A stretch of 64,000 bases of DNA, from NCBI GenBank assembly GCA_947450365.1, contig CANFVE010000004.1:1-64000 (forward strand), read 5' to 3'. This document shows positions 44,440-53,616 of the stretch, piece after piece. The DNA is from Cytophagaceae bacterium. GTDB taxonomy: Bacteria > Bacteroidota > Bacteroidia > Cytophagales > Spirosomataceae. Both the position numbers and the translations under genes were made by a program. Every line of letters starts with the position of its first letter. Within the stretch, counting starts at the first letter, position 1. Under the pieces are notes generated by a model, which saw only the letters and a list, made by a program, of their open reading frames with translations, was not told the DNA's origin and ran no database searches.

Positions 44440-45094
44440 GGTTGTGAATGCCAAGGTGCTTATCGGTTTATATATCTTGGATGGTCTATTGAATCTTTTT
44501 TTGACTTATCTTTTTCCTGACTTAAAAGATACGCGGTACATTACCAAGCCTTTGTTAATGATTTTACTGATGGCATATGCTGCTCAGGAAGCGGATTTGT
44601 CTATTCGAAAGCCCTTGTTGATTACCTTATTTTTTTCCTTGCTGGGGGATGTATTTTTAATGGTACCTGGAACGAATCCGCTGTATTTCCAATTGGGCAT
44701 TGGGGCCTTCTTAGGTGCTCAAATTGGGTATATTTCTATGTTTTATAAACAGCGAGATAAAATTATGTACCTATTTTTGCTTCCTATTTTGATTTATGTG
44801 GGAGGTTTTTTGGCCTTTCTATTGCCAAACGTAAAGCCGATGCTTCAAATTCCTGTGACGGTTTACGCCATGGCCTTGGGCGCGATGTTTTTTTTTGCGT
44901 TAAATAGAAAAAAAGATCATTCGTATAATCAAGTGGCTTTAGGAGCTCTTTTGTTTGTGAGTTCAGATAGTATTTTGGCTATTTTAAAGTTTTATTATTC
45001 TTTTCAAGGGAATTCATTGGCCGTCATGAGTACTTATATCGCGGCTCAATTGTTACTCAGCTTGGGTTTGTGTAAATTGCAGGATAGAAATTAA
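44423..45094 (+). CDS. YhhN/TMEM86 family membrane protein (lysoplasmalogenase-like)
   Basis: 223 residues, about eight transmembrane helices. Family marks are ITKPLLMILLM, SLLGDVFLM with an in-membrane Asp, and FVSSDSILA followed by YIAAQLLL near the end. Animal TMEM86 members hydrolyse lysoplasmalogens; the bacterial role is mostly unknown. It overlaps the GT2 gene upstream, so it is translated with it, which could hint at envelope lipid work. Confidence 0.82.
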   Translation: MEKSNKVVNAKVLIGLYILDGLLNLFLTYLFPDLKDTRYITKPLLMILLMAYAAQEADLSIRKPLLITLFFSLLGDVFLMVPGTNPLYFQLGIGAFLGAQIGYISMFYKQRDKIMYLFLLPILIYVGGFLAFLLPNVKPMLQIPVTVYAMALGAMFFFALNRKKDHSYNQVALGALLFVSSDSILAILKFYYSFQGNSLAVMSTYIAAQLLLSLGLCKLQDRN

Positions 45095-45106
45095 TTCAGA
45101 TTTTTC

Positions 45107-48010
45107 ATGGTGGAATTACAGGGATTAGCGAAGAAGCTTCAAGGCACCTTGCATACGGATCAGGTTATGCGTACGTTGTACGCGACGGATGCGTCTGCTT
45201 ACCGTGAAATGCCTTTGGGGGTAGCTATTCCTGAAACGATAACAGATATCGAAACGTTAATTCATTTTGCGGATGAACATTCAATTGCATTAATTCCACG
45301 GACTGCGGGAACTTCTTTAGCGGGACAAGTCGTAGGTGCTGGTCTGGTGGTCGATGTGTCTAAATTTTTCAATCGCATATTAGAAGTAAATGTTGACGAT
45401 TCTTATGTCTGGGTTGAACCTGGCGTAGTACGTGACGTATTGAATGTGGAATTGAAAAAACACGGATTGTTTTTTGGTCCGGAGACGTCCACAGCGAATC
45501 GTGCCATGATCGGGGGAATGCTCGGAAATAATTCCTGCGGGTCTAATTCCGTCGTGTATGGGTCTACGCGAGATCATGTGTTGGCAGTAGAAGGTTATTT
45601 GTCCGATGGTACCTTTGTTCGTTTCGAAGAGGAAAATCCCTTTGAAACACTTGAGTCTTTATCTGAGGGAAGTCGTTTACATGGGATTTATGCGAATACA
45701 TTGGCGGCTTTGTCCAAACCAGAAAATCAAACGAATATTCAGAATGAGTTTCCGAAACCGAGTATTCACCGTCGAAATACGGGATATGCGGTGGATATGT
45801 TGTTGAATTCAGAAGCCTTCATTCCAGGCAAACCCGCTTTTAATTTTTGTGCGTTACTAAGTGGTTCGGAAGGAACGTTGTGCTTTGTGACCAAGATTAA
45901 ATTGCATGTGGATAAATTACCCCCTGCCCATTTAGGTTTGGTTTGCGGGCATTTTAATACGATAGATGAGGCCTTACGGGCGAATTTAATTGCACTGACC
46001 TTTCATCCATCCGCTTCAGAGCTCATGGATCATTATATTTTAGAATGCACCAAAGCGAATCCGGAACAGCGGCAAAATCGTTTTTTTGTCGAGGGAGACC
46101 CAGGGGCTATATTGGTCGTGGAATTGCGATCGGAGGATCCGGTGGAGCTTGAGCAACAAGCAAAGGCATTAGAAAAAGCCATGCGCGAGGCTGGTTTAGG
46201 CTATCATTTTCCTTATGTGACCGGTGGGGATGTCAAGAAAGTGTGGGATTTGCGGAAGGCGGGTTTGGGTTTATTGTCCAATTTACCGGGGGATGAAAAG
46301 GCTGTGGCCGTGATTGAGGATACAGCCGTGGATGTACATGATTTACCTGCCTTTATTGCGGAGTTTAACGAGATTCTAACGGCGAATAATTTGTATTGTG
46401 TACATTATGCCCACGCGGGCTCGGGAGAATTGCATTTGCGGCCGATTATTAATTTAAAAACAGCCGAAGGACATCGTCAATTCCGACATATTGCCGAAGA
46501 AATTGCCCGTTTGGTGAAAAAATACCAAGGGTCTTTGTCCGGAGAACATGGTGATGGACGATTGAGAGGGGAATTTATCCCTTGGATGGTGGGGGAGGCG
46601 AATTACCAACTCATGCGGGAACTCAAATCCTGGTGGGATCCCAAAGGTATTTTTAATCCGAATAAAATTGTGGATACGCCGCCGATGGATACGTTTTTAA
46701 GGTATGAGGCGGGCCAACAAACCCCTGTTTTTAAAACGGCATTCCGATATCAGGATCAGGATGTACTCCAACATGCCGAACAATGCAACGGTTCGGGCGA
46801 TTGTCGGAAAACTCCGATTTCCGGCGGTACGATGTGTCCATCCTTTATGGCTACTCGGAATGAAAAGGAAACGACAAGAGCACGCGCCAATATTTTACGA
46901 GAGTTTTTGACGCGTTCTACGCAACCGAATCGTTTTGCTCACGAGGAGATCAAAGAAGTCATGGATTTATGCCTGGCCTGTAAGGGCTGCAAGGCTGAAT
47001 GTCCATCGAATGTGGATGTGGCGAAGCTTAAAATGGAGTTTTTGTATCAATACCAAAAGGAAAAAGGTTTGCCTTTGCGCAGTTGGCTCATCGGCCATTT
47101 TGCGGATATATCCTCTTTCGCGTCTAAAATCCCTTTCTTGTATAATTTAGTTATGGGGACAACTTGGATGCGTCGCTTGGCCAATCGGGTAGTTGGTTTT
47201 CATCCGGATCGGACAATGCCCTTGTTGGCCAATCAAACGCTTTGGGCATGGTTAAAAGCCCGAAATACGATTAGCTCCGAGAAATCGGTCTATGTGTTTG
47301 TGGATGAGTTTACGAATTTCAATGATGCGGAAGTGGGCCGCAAGGCGGTGATGTTATTGGAAAGACTTGGCTATGCGGTAAAAACGATTGCTCATCCGAT
47401 TTCGGGACGTGCCTATTTGTCTAAGGGGATGTTGGATGAAGCCAAGGTTTTAGCTCAAAAAAATGTGGATTTATGGGCCAGATTGATTTCGGCTGAAGTT
47501 CCTTTGGTGGGTATTGAACCATCGGCTATTTTGACCTTTCGGGATGAGTATCCGGATTTAGTGGCGGATGAATCGGTGGAGAAGGCGAAGGAATTGGCCA
47601 GCCACGTGTTTTTATTGGAAGAATTTATTGCGCGGGAAATGGAGGCGAAACGGATTTTGCCGAGTGCTTTTACGGAGGAGAAGAAATTATTGAAGTTGCA
47701 CGGGCATTGCCAACAAAAAGCCATGAGCTCACTCGTAGCCGCCAAAAAGGCCTTGTCTTTGCCGCTTAATTTTGAGGTGCAATTGATTCCATCGGGTTGT
47801 TGTGGCATGGCCGGATCCTTTGGATATGAGCAGGAGCATTATGACTTGTCGATGCAAATCGGAGAATTAGTATTGTTCCCTACGGTCAGAGCGCAGGGAA
47901 TGGACGTCGAAATTGTGGCTTCAGGAACGAGTTGTCGGCATCAGATCCACGACGGTACGCAGCGCCATGCGCGACATACCGCCGAGGTTTTATTTGATGC
48001 CTTGGTTTAA
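45107..48010 (+). CDS. FAD-linked oxidase fused to Fe-S/CCG domains (YdiJ-like 2-hydroxyacid dehydrogenase)
   Basis: 967 residues. FAD-binding PCMH domain (about 30-210, with PRTAGTSLAGQ and GGMLGNNSCGSNSVVYG), FAD-oxidase C-terminal domain (about 240-520, with HAGSGELHLRP and SGEHGDGRLRGEF), then ferredoxin-like cysteines CNGSGDCRKTP and CLACKGCKAECPSNVD (about 560-636) and a CCG domain (HCQQKAM, SGCCGMAGSFGYE, about 865-905). The same order occurs in E. coli YdiJ, linked to D-2-hydroxyacid oxidation; D-lactate, glycolate or D-2-hydroxyglutarate are all possible. Its stop is 3 bp from the convergent nagB stop. Confidence 0.9.
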   Translation: MVELQGLAKKLQGTLHTDQVMRTLYATDASAYREMPLGVAIPETITDIETLIHFADEHSIALIPRTAGTSLAGQVVGAGLVVDVSKFFNRILEVNVDDSYVWVEPGVVRDVLNVELKKHGLFFGPETSTANRAMIGGMLGNNSCGSNSVVYGSTRDHVLAVEGYLSDGTFVRFEEENPFETLESLSEGSRLHGIYANTLAALSKPENQTNIQNEFPKPSIHRRNTGYAVDMLLNSEAFIPGKPAFNFCALLSGSEGTLCFVTKIKLHVDKLPPAHLGLVCGHFNTIDEALRANLIALTFHPSASELMDHYILECTKANPEQRQNRFFVEGDPGAILVVELRSEDPVELEQQAKALEKAMREAGLGYHFPYVTGGDVKKVWDLRKAGLGLLSNLPGDEKAVAVIEDTAVDVHDLPAFIAEFNEILTANNLYCVHYAHAGSGELHLRPIINLKTAEGHRQFRHIAEEIARLVKKYQGSLSGEHGDGRLRGEFIPWMVGEANYQLMRELKSWWDPKGIFNPNKIVDTPPMDTFLRYEAGQQTPVFKTAFRYQDQDVLQHAEQCNGSGDCRKTPISGGTMCPSFMATRNEKETTRARANILREFLTRSTQPNRFAHEEIKEVMDLCLACKGCKAECPSNVDVAKLKMEFLYQYQKEKGLPLRSWLIGHFADISSFASKIPFLYNLVMGTTWMRRLANRVVGFHPDRTMPLLANQTLWAWLKARNTISSEKSVYVFVDEFTNFNDAEVGRKAVMLLERLGYAVKTIAHPISGRAYLSKGMLDEAKVLAQKNVDLWARLISAEVPLVGIEPSAILTFRDEYPDLVADESVEKAKELASHVFLLEEFIAREMEAKRILPSAFTEEKKLLKLHGHCQQKAMSSLVAAKKALSLPLNFEVQLIPSGCCGMAGSFGYEQEHYDLSMQIGELVLFPTVRAQGMDVEIVASGTSCRHQIHDGTQRHARHTAEVLFDALV

Positions 48011-48013
48011 ATC

Positions 48014-49915
48014 TTAAAATTTCCAGCGAACAAAAGCCTCCATGGCTTCATATTCAGCTAATCCTAATCGGTTATAGATTTGCGCGGTCCCGCGGTTTCG
48101 GTCCTCTGCCCGTTGCCAAAATTCCCTTGAATCATCGCCTTGGAAGACCACACCATCTTTTTGGGATTGGTGTTTGAAAATCCCCATCCGTTTTTTAAAT
48201 ACTTGGTCGGGGGACATCGGAACGGCCATTTCGATTTGGTCGATATCCCATTCTGCCCAGGCGCCTTTGTATAACCAAACCCAGCAATTTTTCATGTATT
48301 CGCGATGTTTTAATCGGGAAATGGCTTCCATAATGGCATCCAGACAAACTTTATGGGTTCCATGTGGATCGGCTAGGTCACCGGCGGCATAAATTTGATG
48401 TGGTTGGATTTCTTCGATGAGATCCATGATTAATTGGATATCCGGTTCGCTAAGCGGTTTTTTCCGAATGGTTCCTGTTTCGTAAAATGGCATTTGGAGA
48501 AAATGGGCATTTTCTTTTTTGATGCCGACGAAGCGACAAGTGTTTTTGGCTTCTCCTTTTCGTATAAGTCCTTTGATTTCACGCACGGCGGGAATATCGA
48601 GTTCGGAATCTTTTTTATTTTTCAAAAAGCGAACGGCGTCTTTGTAGATGCGATTGGCTTTGGCATTAGAACTTTCAAATTGTTCGTTGAAATCCACGAC
48701 GAATTCTGCGAAACGAAGCGCTTCGTCGTCGGCTACGGCAATATTTCCCGTCGTTTGATAGGCGACATGGACTTCATGCCCTTGGTCGTGAAGCCGCTGG
48801 AAGGTTCCACCCATGGAAATAATGTCGTCGTCCGGGTGAGGACTAAAAATGATTACTTTCTTTTTGGCGGGGAAGGCACGTTCAGGGCGATGTGTATCAT
48901 CGGCATTAGGTTTTCCGCCGGGCCAACCCGTAATCGTATGTTGTAAATAATTAAAAACCTCAATATTAATTTCGTAGGCCTGTCCGTATAGGGATAATAA
49001 GTCGGAAAGTCCGTTTTCGTTGTAATCTTTGTTAGTCAGTTTTAACACAGGTTTTTCCAAATGCAAGGAAAGATGCGTCACCGCTTTTTTGATCATTTTT
49101 CTGTCCCAAACGACGGAATCAACTAGCCAAGGCGTTTTTATTCGAGTTAAATTGGCCGCTGCGGTTTCATCGAGGATGAATCGGACATTCGGGTGCTGTT
49201 GGAGGTAGGACGCCGGGATGTCCGACGTAACGGGTCCTTCCACGGAACGGGCGACGGCATCTGCCTTGTGTTCCCCCCAGGCTAAAAGCACGATGCGTTT
49301 TGCCTGCATGATTTTGTCGATGCCGAGGGTAATGGCCTTTTTGGGTACTTTGGCTAATCCTCCAAAATCGATGGCTGCATCAATTTTCGTGTGGATGTCC
49401 AAGGTCATCAAGCGGGTTTTGGAATTAATCAGGGATCCGGGTTCGTTGAAACCTATATGTCCATTGCGACCAATTCCAAGTAAATGGAAATCCAATCCAC
49501 CTAGCTTTTCAATCTTATCCTCATAGTCCCGGCAAAATTCGGGTATTTTATCAATGGGTAATGTTCCATCCGGCAAATGGTAATTTGTTACCGGTATGTC
49601 AATGTGATCAAAGAGTTGTTCTTTCATGAATCGGACATAACTTTGAACGGAATCTGGTTCCATGGGATGGTATTCGTCCAAGTTGAACGTGATCACATGT
49701 TTAAAGCTGAGACCTTCCTCTTTGTGCATGCGAATGAGTTCCTGGTACACCTTTTTAGGGGAGGATCCTGTGGCCATACCAAGTACGGTCGGTTTGTTCT
49801 CACTATTTTTTTGGCGAATGAGCGCCGCCATTTCTTGAGCTACGGCTTTAGAGGCTTGTTCTGAATTCTCAAAAATGAGGGTTGGGATGCGTTCATAGCT
49901 GATGGCATTTTCCAT
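48014..49915 (-). CDS. nagB: Glucosamine-6-phosphate deaminase fused to a PIG-L/LmbE-type domain
   Basis: 633 residues, more than twice the length of E. coli NagB. Residues about 1-270 are NagB: FENSEQASKAVAQE, LGMATGSSP, FNLDEYHPM and LGIGRNGHIGFNEPG. Residues about 350-630 are a LmbE/PIG-L-like deacetylase domain with the zinc motif SPHPDDD. NagB turns glucosamine-6-P to fructose-6-P and ammonia; the second domain's substrate is unknown, an N-acetylated sugar being the obvious guess. Such fusions are known in Bacteroidota. It follows a small xre gene by 11 bp, probably in one transcript. Confidence 0.92.
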   Translation of the reverse strand: MENAISYERIPTLIFENSEQASKAVAQEMAALIRQKNSENKPTVLGMATGSSPKKVYQELIRMHKEEGLSFKHVITFNLDEYHPMEPDSVQSYVRFMKEQLFDHIDIPVTNYHLPDGTLPIDKIPEFCRDYEDKIEKLGGLDFHLLGIGRNGHIGFNEPGSLINSKTRLMTLDIHTKIDAAIDFGGLAKVPKKAITLGIDKIMQAKRIVLLAWGEHKADAVARSVEGPVTSDIPASYLQQHPNVRFILDETAAANLTRIKTPWLVDSVVWDRKMIKKAVTHLSLHLEKPVLKLTNKDYNENGLSDLLSLYGQAYEINIEVFNYLQHTITGWPGGKPNADDTHRPERAFPAKKKVIIFSPHPDDDIISMGGTFQRLHDQGHEVHVAYQTTGNIAVADDEALRFAEFVVDFNEQFESSNAKANRIYKDAVRFLKNKKDSELDIPAVREIKGLIRKGEAKNTCRFVGIKKENAHFLQMPFYETGTIRKKPLSEPDIQLIMDLIEEIQPHQIYAAGDLADPHGTHKVCLDAIMEAISRLKHREYMKNCWVWLYKGAWAEWDIDQIEMAVPMSPDQVFKKRMGIFKHQSQKDGVVFQGDDSREFWQRAEDRNRGTAQIYNRLGLAEYEAMEAFVRWKF

Positions 49916-49926
49916 AGGTAATTGGT

Positions 49927-50139
49927 TTAGGTATTTTGTTTGGAGGAAACCACAATAAAATCTAATTCTAAAATTGTAAATAGGCGTAAGATGGTTTTTA
50001 GGGCAGGATTTCCCTTCCCTAATTCGATGGAATGAATCGTTTTAATCGCCACACCGCTTTTTTCACTTAATTCTTCCTGTCTTAATCGTAATACATTTCG
50101 CTTTTCGCGTATAATTTTTCCGAAAATCTGTAGGTCCAT
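49927..50139 (-). CDS. Xre/HipB-like helix-turn-helix regulator
   Basis: 70 residues of a single HTH_3 domain: REKRNVLRLRQEELSEKSGVA followed by IHSIELGKGNPALKTILRLF, then a short tail (LELDFIVVSS). It resembles the HipB antitoxin, but no hipA toxin is adjacent: the next gene in the transcript is nagB. It may be a regulator of nagB or of the divergent TonB receptor (inference). The ATG at 50139 is preferred; the frame is open to a TTG at 50160. Confidence 0.82.
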   Translation of the reverse strand: MDLQIFGKIIREKRNVLRLRQEELSEKSGVAIKTIHSIELGKGNPALKTILRLFTILELDFIVVSSKQNT

Positions 50140-50304
50140 AGGTTTATAATATTCCTGCAATATGATGGATATTTTTGTTTTTTAAAAATATTCGGAAATA
50201 TGTTACCGAAAGATTTAAAAATAATCAATTTTTACTTGCTGATAAGATTCTTGATTTTATGATGAGTGGTAGCCGATTTAAAACAAATAGTGGAATTCCT
50301 CCGT

Positions 50305-50312
50305 TATCTTTG
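50305..50312 (+). promoter_or_regulatory. Possible -7 element abutting the TonB receptor start
   Basis: TATCTTTG matches TAnnTTTG but ends 1 bp before the ATG at 50314. If used, transcription would start near the third ATG (50323), giving a leaderless message. No -33 TTG at the right distance. Confidence 0.35.
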
Positions 50313-50313
50313 C

Positions 50314-52695
50314 ATGATGAAAATGCGTCAAGTTTTTACTTTTTTACTTCTTTTGGTCGGAATGAGTCAGGTGATGGCTCAAAAATTTACGATTAGTGGC
50401 TATGTCAAAGATGGCTCCGATGGGGAGGGGATTATAGGAGCCAATGTATATGTGAAAGAGTTGAAGGTTGGGACTTCAGCCAACACATATGGTTTTTATA
50501 GCTTGACGCTTGCGCCTGGAACTTATACGCTTATATATACGTCGACGGGGTATACAAAGGTTGAAAAAACACAAATTTTAGAATCGAAAAATAGTGAATT
50601 ATCGGTGGAACTTTCTCCGTTTGTTAATGAGTTAGCGGAAGTTAAAGTGACTGCACGGGCCATTGATGAAAATGTGAAGGGCATTGAGATGTCGGTCAAT
50701 AAAATCGATATCAAAACCATTAAAAAAATTCCGGCATTATTAGGCGAAGTAGATTTGGTACGGGCGATCCAATTGTTGCCGGGAGTTTCAACGGTTGGGG
50801 AAGGGGCTTCCGGCTTTAATGTACGTGGGGGTGGTGTGGATCAGAATTTGGTTTTATTAGATGATGCGCCTGTGTACAATTCCTCGCACCTGTTTGGGTT
50901 TTTCTCGGTCTTTAATCCGGATGCGGTTAAGGATGTTAAATTATATAAGGGAGGAATTCCGGCCCAATATGGTGGTCGAGCATCTTCCATTTTGGATGTC
51001 AAAATGAAGGAAGGGAATGCAAAAAAAATAGAAATTAATGGGGGAATTGGGGCAATTTTTTCTCGATTGTCTATCGAGGCTCCCATTGTGAAGGATAAGG
51101 CTTCTTTCATTTTGGCGGCTAGACGTTCGTATATAGATGTATTGGCTAAGCCCTTTCTAACGGGCAATAATGCGAATGCGGCGTTTAATTTTTATGATCT
51201 AACGGCCAAGGTAAATTATACGATTAACTCGAAAAATACGGTGTTTTTATCGGGTTATTTTGGTCGCGATGTGTTTGGAACGGGTTTTGGCTTTAATTGG
51301 GGAAATTCGACTACCTCTGCGCGGTGGAATCATGTTTTCTCCAATAAACTTTTCATGAATACGACGGCATTTTATAGTAATTATGATTATTTGTTGGATT
51401 CGGATTTAGAGAACAAAAAGCCCAATGATTCTTTTAAATGGACTTCCAATATTGTCAATCTGAGTATTAAACCTGATTTCACCTATTACATCCAACCGGA
51501 TAATACATTAAGTTTCGGGGGGCAAATCATTTCATATGAATTTAAACCGGGTAAAGCAGCGGCAACTTCTGGGGGAGAAAAACGAGAATTTGGGCAGGCC
51601 AATAAAAAAGGCGTAGAAAGCTCAGCTTATTTGGGGCATGATTGGAAAATAAGTCCCTTGTTCTCCGTTCAATATGGCATTCGTTATTCCTATTATGATT
51701 ACAAGAGTTTGAATGGGGAATATTATGATCGAATTAAAGTTCCTGAATCGACAGAGAATCCTTCTGGATATGCCTTGAAGGTAAATACGGTTAATCCGGA
51801 AACGACGGTGGCCTCTTATGGGAATTGGGAGCCTCGGTTTTCGATGAAAATAAATTTGGGTGAAATGTCTTCAATCAAGGCTAGCTATAATCGCCTAGCG
51901 CAGTATGTGCATTTGATGTCAAATACAGCTGCATCTACTCCTTTGGATGTTTGGACTTCTTCTACGAATAATATTAAGCCACAGATCGCGGACCAAGTGG
52001 CTCTTGGGTATTTCAAAAATCTGGGACCTGATGGAAATAATTATGAGACATCGGTAGAGGTGTATTACAAAGACATGCAAAATCAAATTGATTATGCGGA
52101 TCGATCGAATTTATTTTTGAATCCTTATTTTGAAAAGGATTTGTTATTTGGTCAAGGTCGGGCGTATGGAATCGAATTTTTTGTCAAGAAAAACGTGGGT
52201 AAATTAACCGGTTGGATTAGTTATACCCTAGCCCGTTCAGAACGTAAAATTGCCGGATTGAACGGTGGTGATTGGTATGCGAATCGCTATGATCGTACAC
52301 ATAATTTAAATGTGATTGGGCAGTATAGCCTGAATGAAAAATGGTCTTTTGGGGCTAATTTTGCTTATATAACTGGGGTTCCGTATTCCATTCCATCCCA
52401 AAAATACGTCTATGAAGGAATTGCATATCCGCAAACCTTGCCAGGGACACGAGGGAATATTCGGGTGCCAGATTACAATCGCTTAGATTTATCTGCGACC
52501 AAGAAAAACAAAAAGGCATTGTTTGGGAAAGGAAGTTCTGAGTGGGTATTTTCCGTGTATAATGTGTATAACCGTAAAAATCCATTTTCGGTTTATACCC
52601 GTCCAAACAGTGATAATACCTTACAAACAGAAGCGGTTCAATTGTCCATTATTGGTTCATTTGTGCCAGCTGTCACCTATAATTTCTCTTTTTAA
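50314..52695 (+). CDS. TonB-dependent receptor with N-terminal CarboxypepD-reg-like domain
   Basis: 793 residues. Signal peptide (MMKMRQVFTF, ending VMAQKF), carboxypeptidase-regulatory-like beta domain (about 25-105: GYVKDGSDGEGIIGANVYVK), plug (about 120-230: LPGVSTVGEGASGFNVRGGG, KGGIPAQYGGRASSILDVKMKEG) and a barrel to the C-terminal strand ending FSF. Three in-frame ATGs (50314, 50317, 50323) could start it. Not of SusC type (no SusC signature, no SusD); the next gene is a DUF4249 lipoprotein, a recurrent pairing in Bacteroidota. Ligand unknown. Confidence 0.93.
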   Translation: MMKMRQVFTFLLLLVGMSQVMAQKFTISGYVKDGSDGEGIIGANVYVKELKVGTSANTYGFYSLTLAPGTYTLIYTSTGYTKVEKTQILESKNSELSVELSPFVNELAEVKVTARAIDENVKGIEMSVNKIDIKTIKKIPALLGEVDLVRAIQLLPGVSTVGEGASGFNVRGGGVDQNLVLLDDAPVYNSSHLFGFFSVFNPDAVKDVKLYKGGIPAQYGGRASSILDVKMKEGNAKKIEINGGIGAIFSRLSIEAPIVKDKASFILAARRSYIDVLAKPFLTGNNANAAFNFYDLTAKVNYTINSKNTVFLSGYFGRDVFGTGFGFNWGNSTTSARWNHVFSNKLFMNTTAFYSNYDYLLDSDLENKKPNDSFKWTSNIVNLSIKPDFTYYIQPDNTLSFGGQIISYEFKPGKAAATSGGEKREFGQANKKGVESSAYLGHDWKISPLFSVQYGIRYSYYDYKSLNGEYYDRIKVPESTENPSGYALKVNTVNPETTVASYGNWEPRFSMKINLGEMSSIKASYNRLAQYVHLMSNTAASTPLDVWTSSTNNIKPQIADQVALGYFKNLGPDGNNYETSVEVYYKDMQNQIDYADRSNLFLNPYFEKDLLFGQGRAYGIEFFVKKNVGKLTGWISYTLARSERKIAGLNGGDWYANRYDRTHNLNVIGQYSLNEKWSFGANFAYITGVPYSIPSQKYVYEGIAYPQTLPGTRGNIRVPDYNRLDLSATKKNKKALFGKGSSEWVFSVYNVYNRKNPFSVYTRPNSDNTLQTEAVQLSIIGSFVPAVTYNFSF

Positions 52696-52696
52696 C

Positions 52697-53614
52697 ATGG
52701 CTATTTTTAAATATATCTTGCTGATTTTTGTTACGATACTGGCTTTGAGTTCGTGTGAGGAGGTGGTTTCGTTGCCAAGTCCAGTGTCTGATAATTATTT
52801 GACAGTCGAAGCTACGTTGACTAATTTACCAGGCCCACAAAAAATCTTATTATCTAAATCTCAAGCCTATTTTGATAATACGGCAGCGCCTAAAATTTCG
52901 AATGCTGAGGTTTTTGTGAAAGATAATTTGGGAAACACGTATATATTTAAAGAGTCTAAGGAATTAGGAACCTATGTTTGGGAGCCGGGCAATTCGGCTG
53001 AGGTGTTTGGGAAAGTGGGCCGAACCTATTTCTTGAGCGTCAAATGGTCGAATGAGGCCTATCAAGCAAGTGCCACGATGAATCGGGTGCCGCCGATTGA
53101 TTCGATTTTGTATCAGTTTGATGATGCGACAGGTAGACAATCGGGTACGGACAAACCTAAAAACGGGTATGATGCTCAATTTTATGCTCGAGATCCCAAA
53201 GGAGATGGAGATTGTTATCGGGTCAAAGCCTATAAAAATGACAAATTATTTAATGGAACGCAGAATTTAGTCTTCTTTTATGATGCTGCTTTCCAAAAGG
53301 GTGCGGGGACCGATGGTTTGTTGTTTATCATTCCGATTCGGAGATCTATTTCGCCGGAATTATATCAGGTCAATGATAAAATCAAGGTGGAATTGTATTC
53401 CATCTCGGAAGACCAATTTAATTTCTATTCCCAGGCTCGTTTAGAATTGAATAATGCCGGTTTGTTTTCGAGGCCGGCGGCGAATATCCCGACGAACTTT
53501 TACAACCTAAATAAATCCTCAAAATTACAAGGAGCCGGTTGGTTCGCCGTGTCCGCCGTGAGTACCATGGAAACGGTGGTAGATGCCAATAAGGCACGCA
53601 AAAATATCAAATAA
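52697..53614 (+). CDS. DUF4249 family lipoprotein
   Basis: 305 residues with signal peptide and lipobox (LSSC). After the lipobox come EEVVSLPSP and YLTVEATLTNLPGPQKILLSKSQAYF, a beta-sandwich-like start shared by DUF4249 proteins, then mixed beta segments. It begins 1 bp after the TonB receptor stop, so the two are coupled and probably form an outer-membrane uptake pair analogous to SusCD. Molecular function unknown. Ends 2 bp from the convergent porT stop. Confidence 0.85.
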   Translation: MAIFKYILLIFVTILALSSCEEVVSLPSPVSDNYLTVEATLTNLPGPQKILLSKSQAYFDNTAAPKISNAEVFVKDNLGNTYIFKESKELGTYVWEPGNSAEVFGKVGRTYFLSVKWSNEAYQASATMNRVPPIDSILYQFDDATGRQSGTDKPKNGYDAQFYARDPKGDGDCYRVKAYKNDKLFNGTQNLVFFYDAAFQKGAGTDGLLFIIPIRRSISPELYQVNDKIKVELYSISEDQFNFYSQARLELNNAGLFSRPAANIPTNFYNLNKSSKLQGAGWFAVSAVSTMETVVDANKARKNIK

Positions 53615-53616
53615 AC

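Noticed and set aside
48434-48946. 170-codon plus-strand frame inside nagB
   Set aside because: Shadow of the PIG-L domain; no family features.
49927-50139. HipB-like gene as half of a toxin-antitoxin pair
   Set aside because: No HipA-like or other toxin gene adjoins; neighbours are nagB and a TonB receptor.
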